From NCBI GenBank assembly GCA_030706605.1, contig JAUZOE010000010.1:43556-107555 (forward strand): a stretch of 64,000 nt of DNA, in the 5' to 3' direction. The position numbers were made by a program, and so were the translations under genes. The stretch is from Bacteroidota bacterium (lineage in GTDB: Bacteria; Bacteroidota; Bacteroidia; Chitinophagales; Chitinophagaceae). This document shows, piece after piece, positions 63,750 to 64,000 of the stretch; position 1 is the first letter of the stretch, and each line of letters begins with the position of its first letter. The notes under the pieces are model-generated. The model searched no databases and was not told where the DNA came from. It saw only the letters and a list, made by a program, of their open reading frames with translations.

Positions 63750-64000
63750 TTTAGCTGATATTTCTCAAGCAATAAAATTTGTATATGTTAATATCCTTTC
63801 ATAGACTTTCTACTTTTGGTATTTTTGAAATCTATTCTAAGCTCCCTTTACGATAAGATAATTAATTAATTCAAGTTGCTAGTTATTAAGTCAGTTTATT
63901 AAAAGTAAATGCTACTATAAACATTAATAGTTTCAGCAAAAATCCTTTAAATGTAACTGCATGTATTTTTCTTAAAAACAAATTTTTTATTTCACTAAAG
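63750..64000. other. Window end, no gene recognised
   Basis: 251 bases of AT-rich DNA after the barrel gene. Only short open frames are seen, and no terminator with a strong stem. Confidence 0.4.

Overview
The window is AT-rich DNA from a Bacteroidota chromosome, most like a member of the Chitinophagaceae/Sphingobacteriales. The evidence is the protein families (DUF5686, DUF4249, DUF3570/DUF4266, PepSY-like secreted proteins, TonB receptor with a carboxypeptidase-like domain, many outer-membrane barrels), promoters of the TAnnTTTG type, few Shine-Dalgarno sites, and an S/T-rich lipoprotein set. No rRNA, tRNA, CRISPR array, prophage or intact insertion sequence was seen. Assignments rest on reading motifs and on family knowledge; no database search was run.

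Layout. (1) 1-7443: a kdpFABC potassium-pump operon followed by a split KdpD (KdpD/USP sensor, then a separate HAMP-PAS histidine kinase). (2) 7535-9376: a POTRA/barrel outer-membrane protein on the other strand. (3) 9962-17473: an envelope redox region with a stand-alone DsbD N-domain, DsbD, ApbE, a thioredoxin, a DUF4266 lipoprotein and a DUF3570 barrel. Its distal part is tandemly duplicated; in the second copy the thioredoxin is a scrap, the barrel is a pseudogene, and the DUF4266 mature peptide is almost unchanged. (4) 18847-24613 and 35086-41232: two paralogous divergent cassettes. Each has a sterol-desaturase-family protein and a DUF5686 protein on the minus strand, facing an ECF sigma factor and a protein that joins a cytoplasmic segment and one membrane helix to an outer-membrane barrel domain. 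PepSY-like secreted proteins lie around them. (5) 25323-30669: a TolC/MFP/RND efflux operon. (6) 31283-32414: two overlapping PAP2 phosphatases. (7) 41465-46716: CHRD-like lipoprotein, TonB receptor plus DUF4249 lipoprotein, and an unknown helical protein. (8) 46875-55913: assimilatory sulfate reduction (cysH, cysD, cysN, uroporphyrinogen methyltransferase, cysJ, cysI, and a precorrin-2 dehydrogenase fused to a TauE/SafE permease). It is preceded by a 22-codon Cys-rich leader ORF, and a shared dyad operator lies upstream of both halves. (9) 56104-63749: Gfo/Idh/MocA oxidoreductase, a PAP2-like protein, DUF1080 protein, YncE-like propeller/phosphoesterase and an unknown barrel protein.

How they work together. 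The sulfur block is a full route from sulfate to sulfide: ATP sulfurylase (CysDN), APS reductase with Fe-S cysteines (no CysC is present or needed), sulfite reductase (CysJI), and the methyltransferase and dehydrogenase that make its siroheme. The redox block plausibly moves electrons across the inner membrane (DsbD) to periplasmic thiols and possibly to ApbE-flavinylated partners. The two sigma cassettes look like self-contained envelope signalling units that arose by duplication of a whole divergent module. The most noteworthy signals are the Cys-rich leader with its operator, the duplicated sigma/barrel cassettes, and the DUF4266/DUF3570/ApbE cluster.
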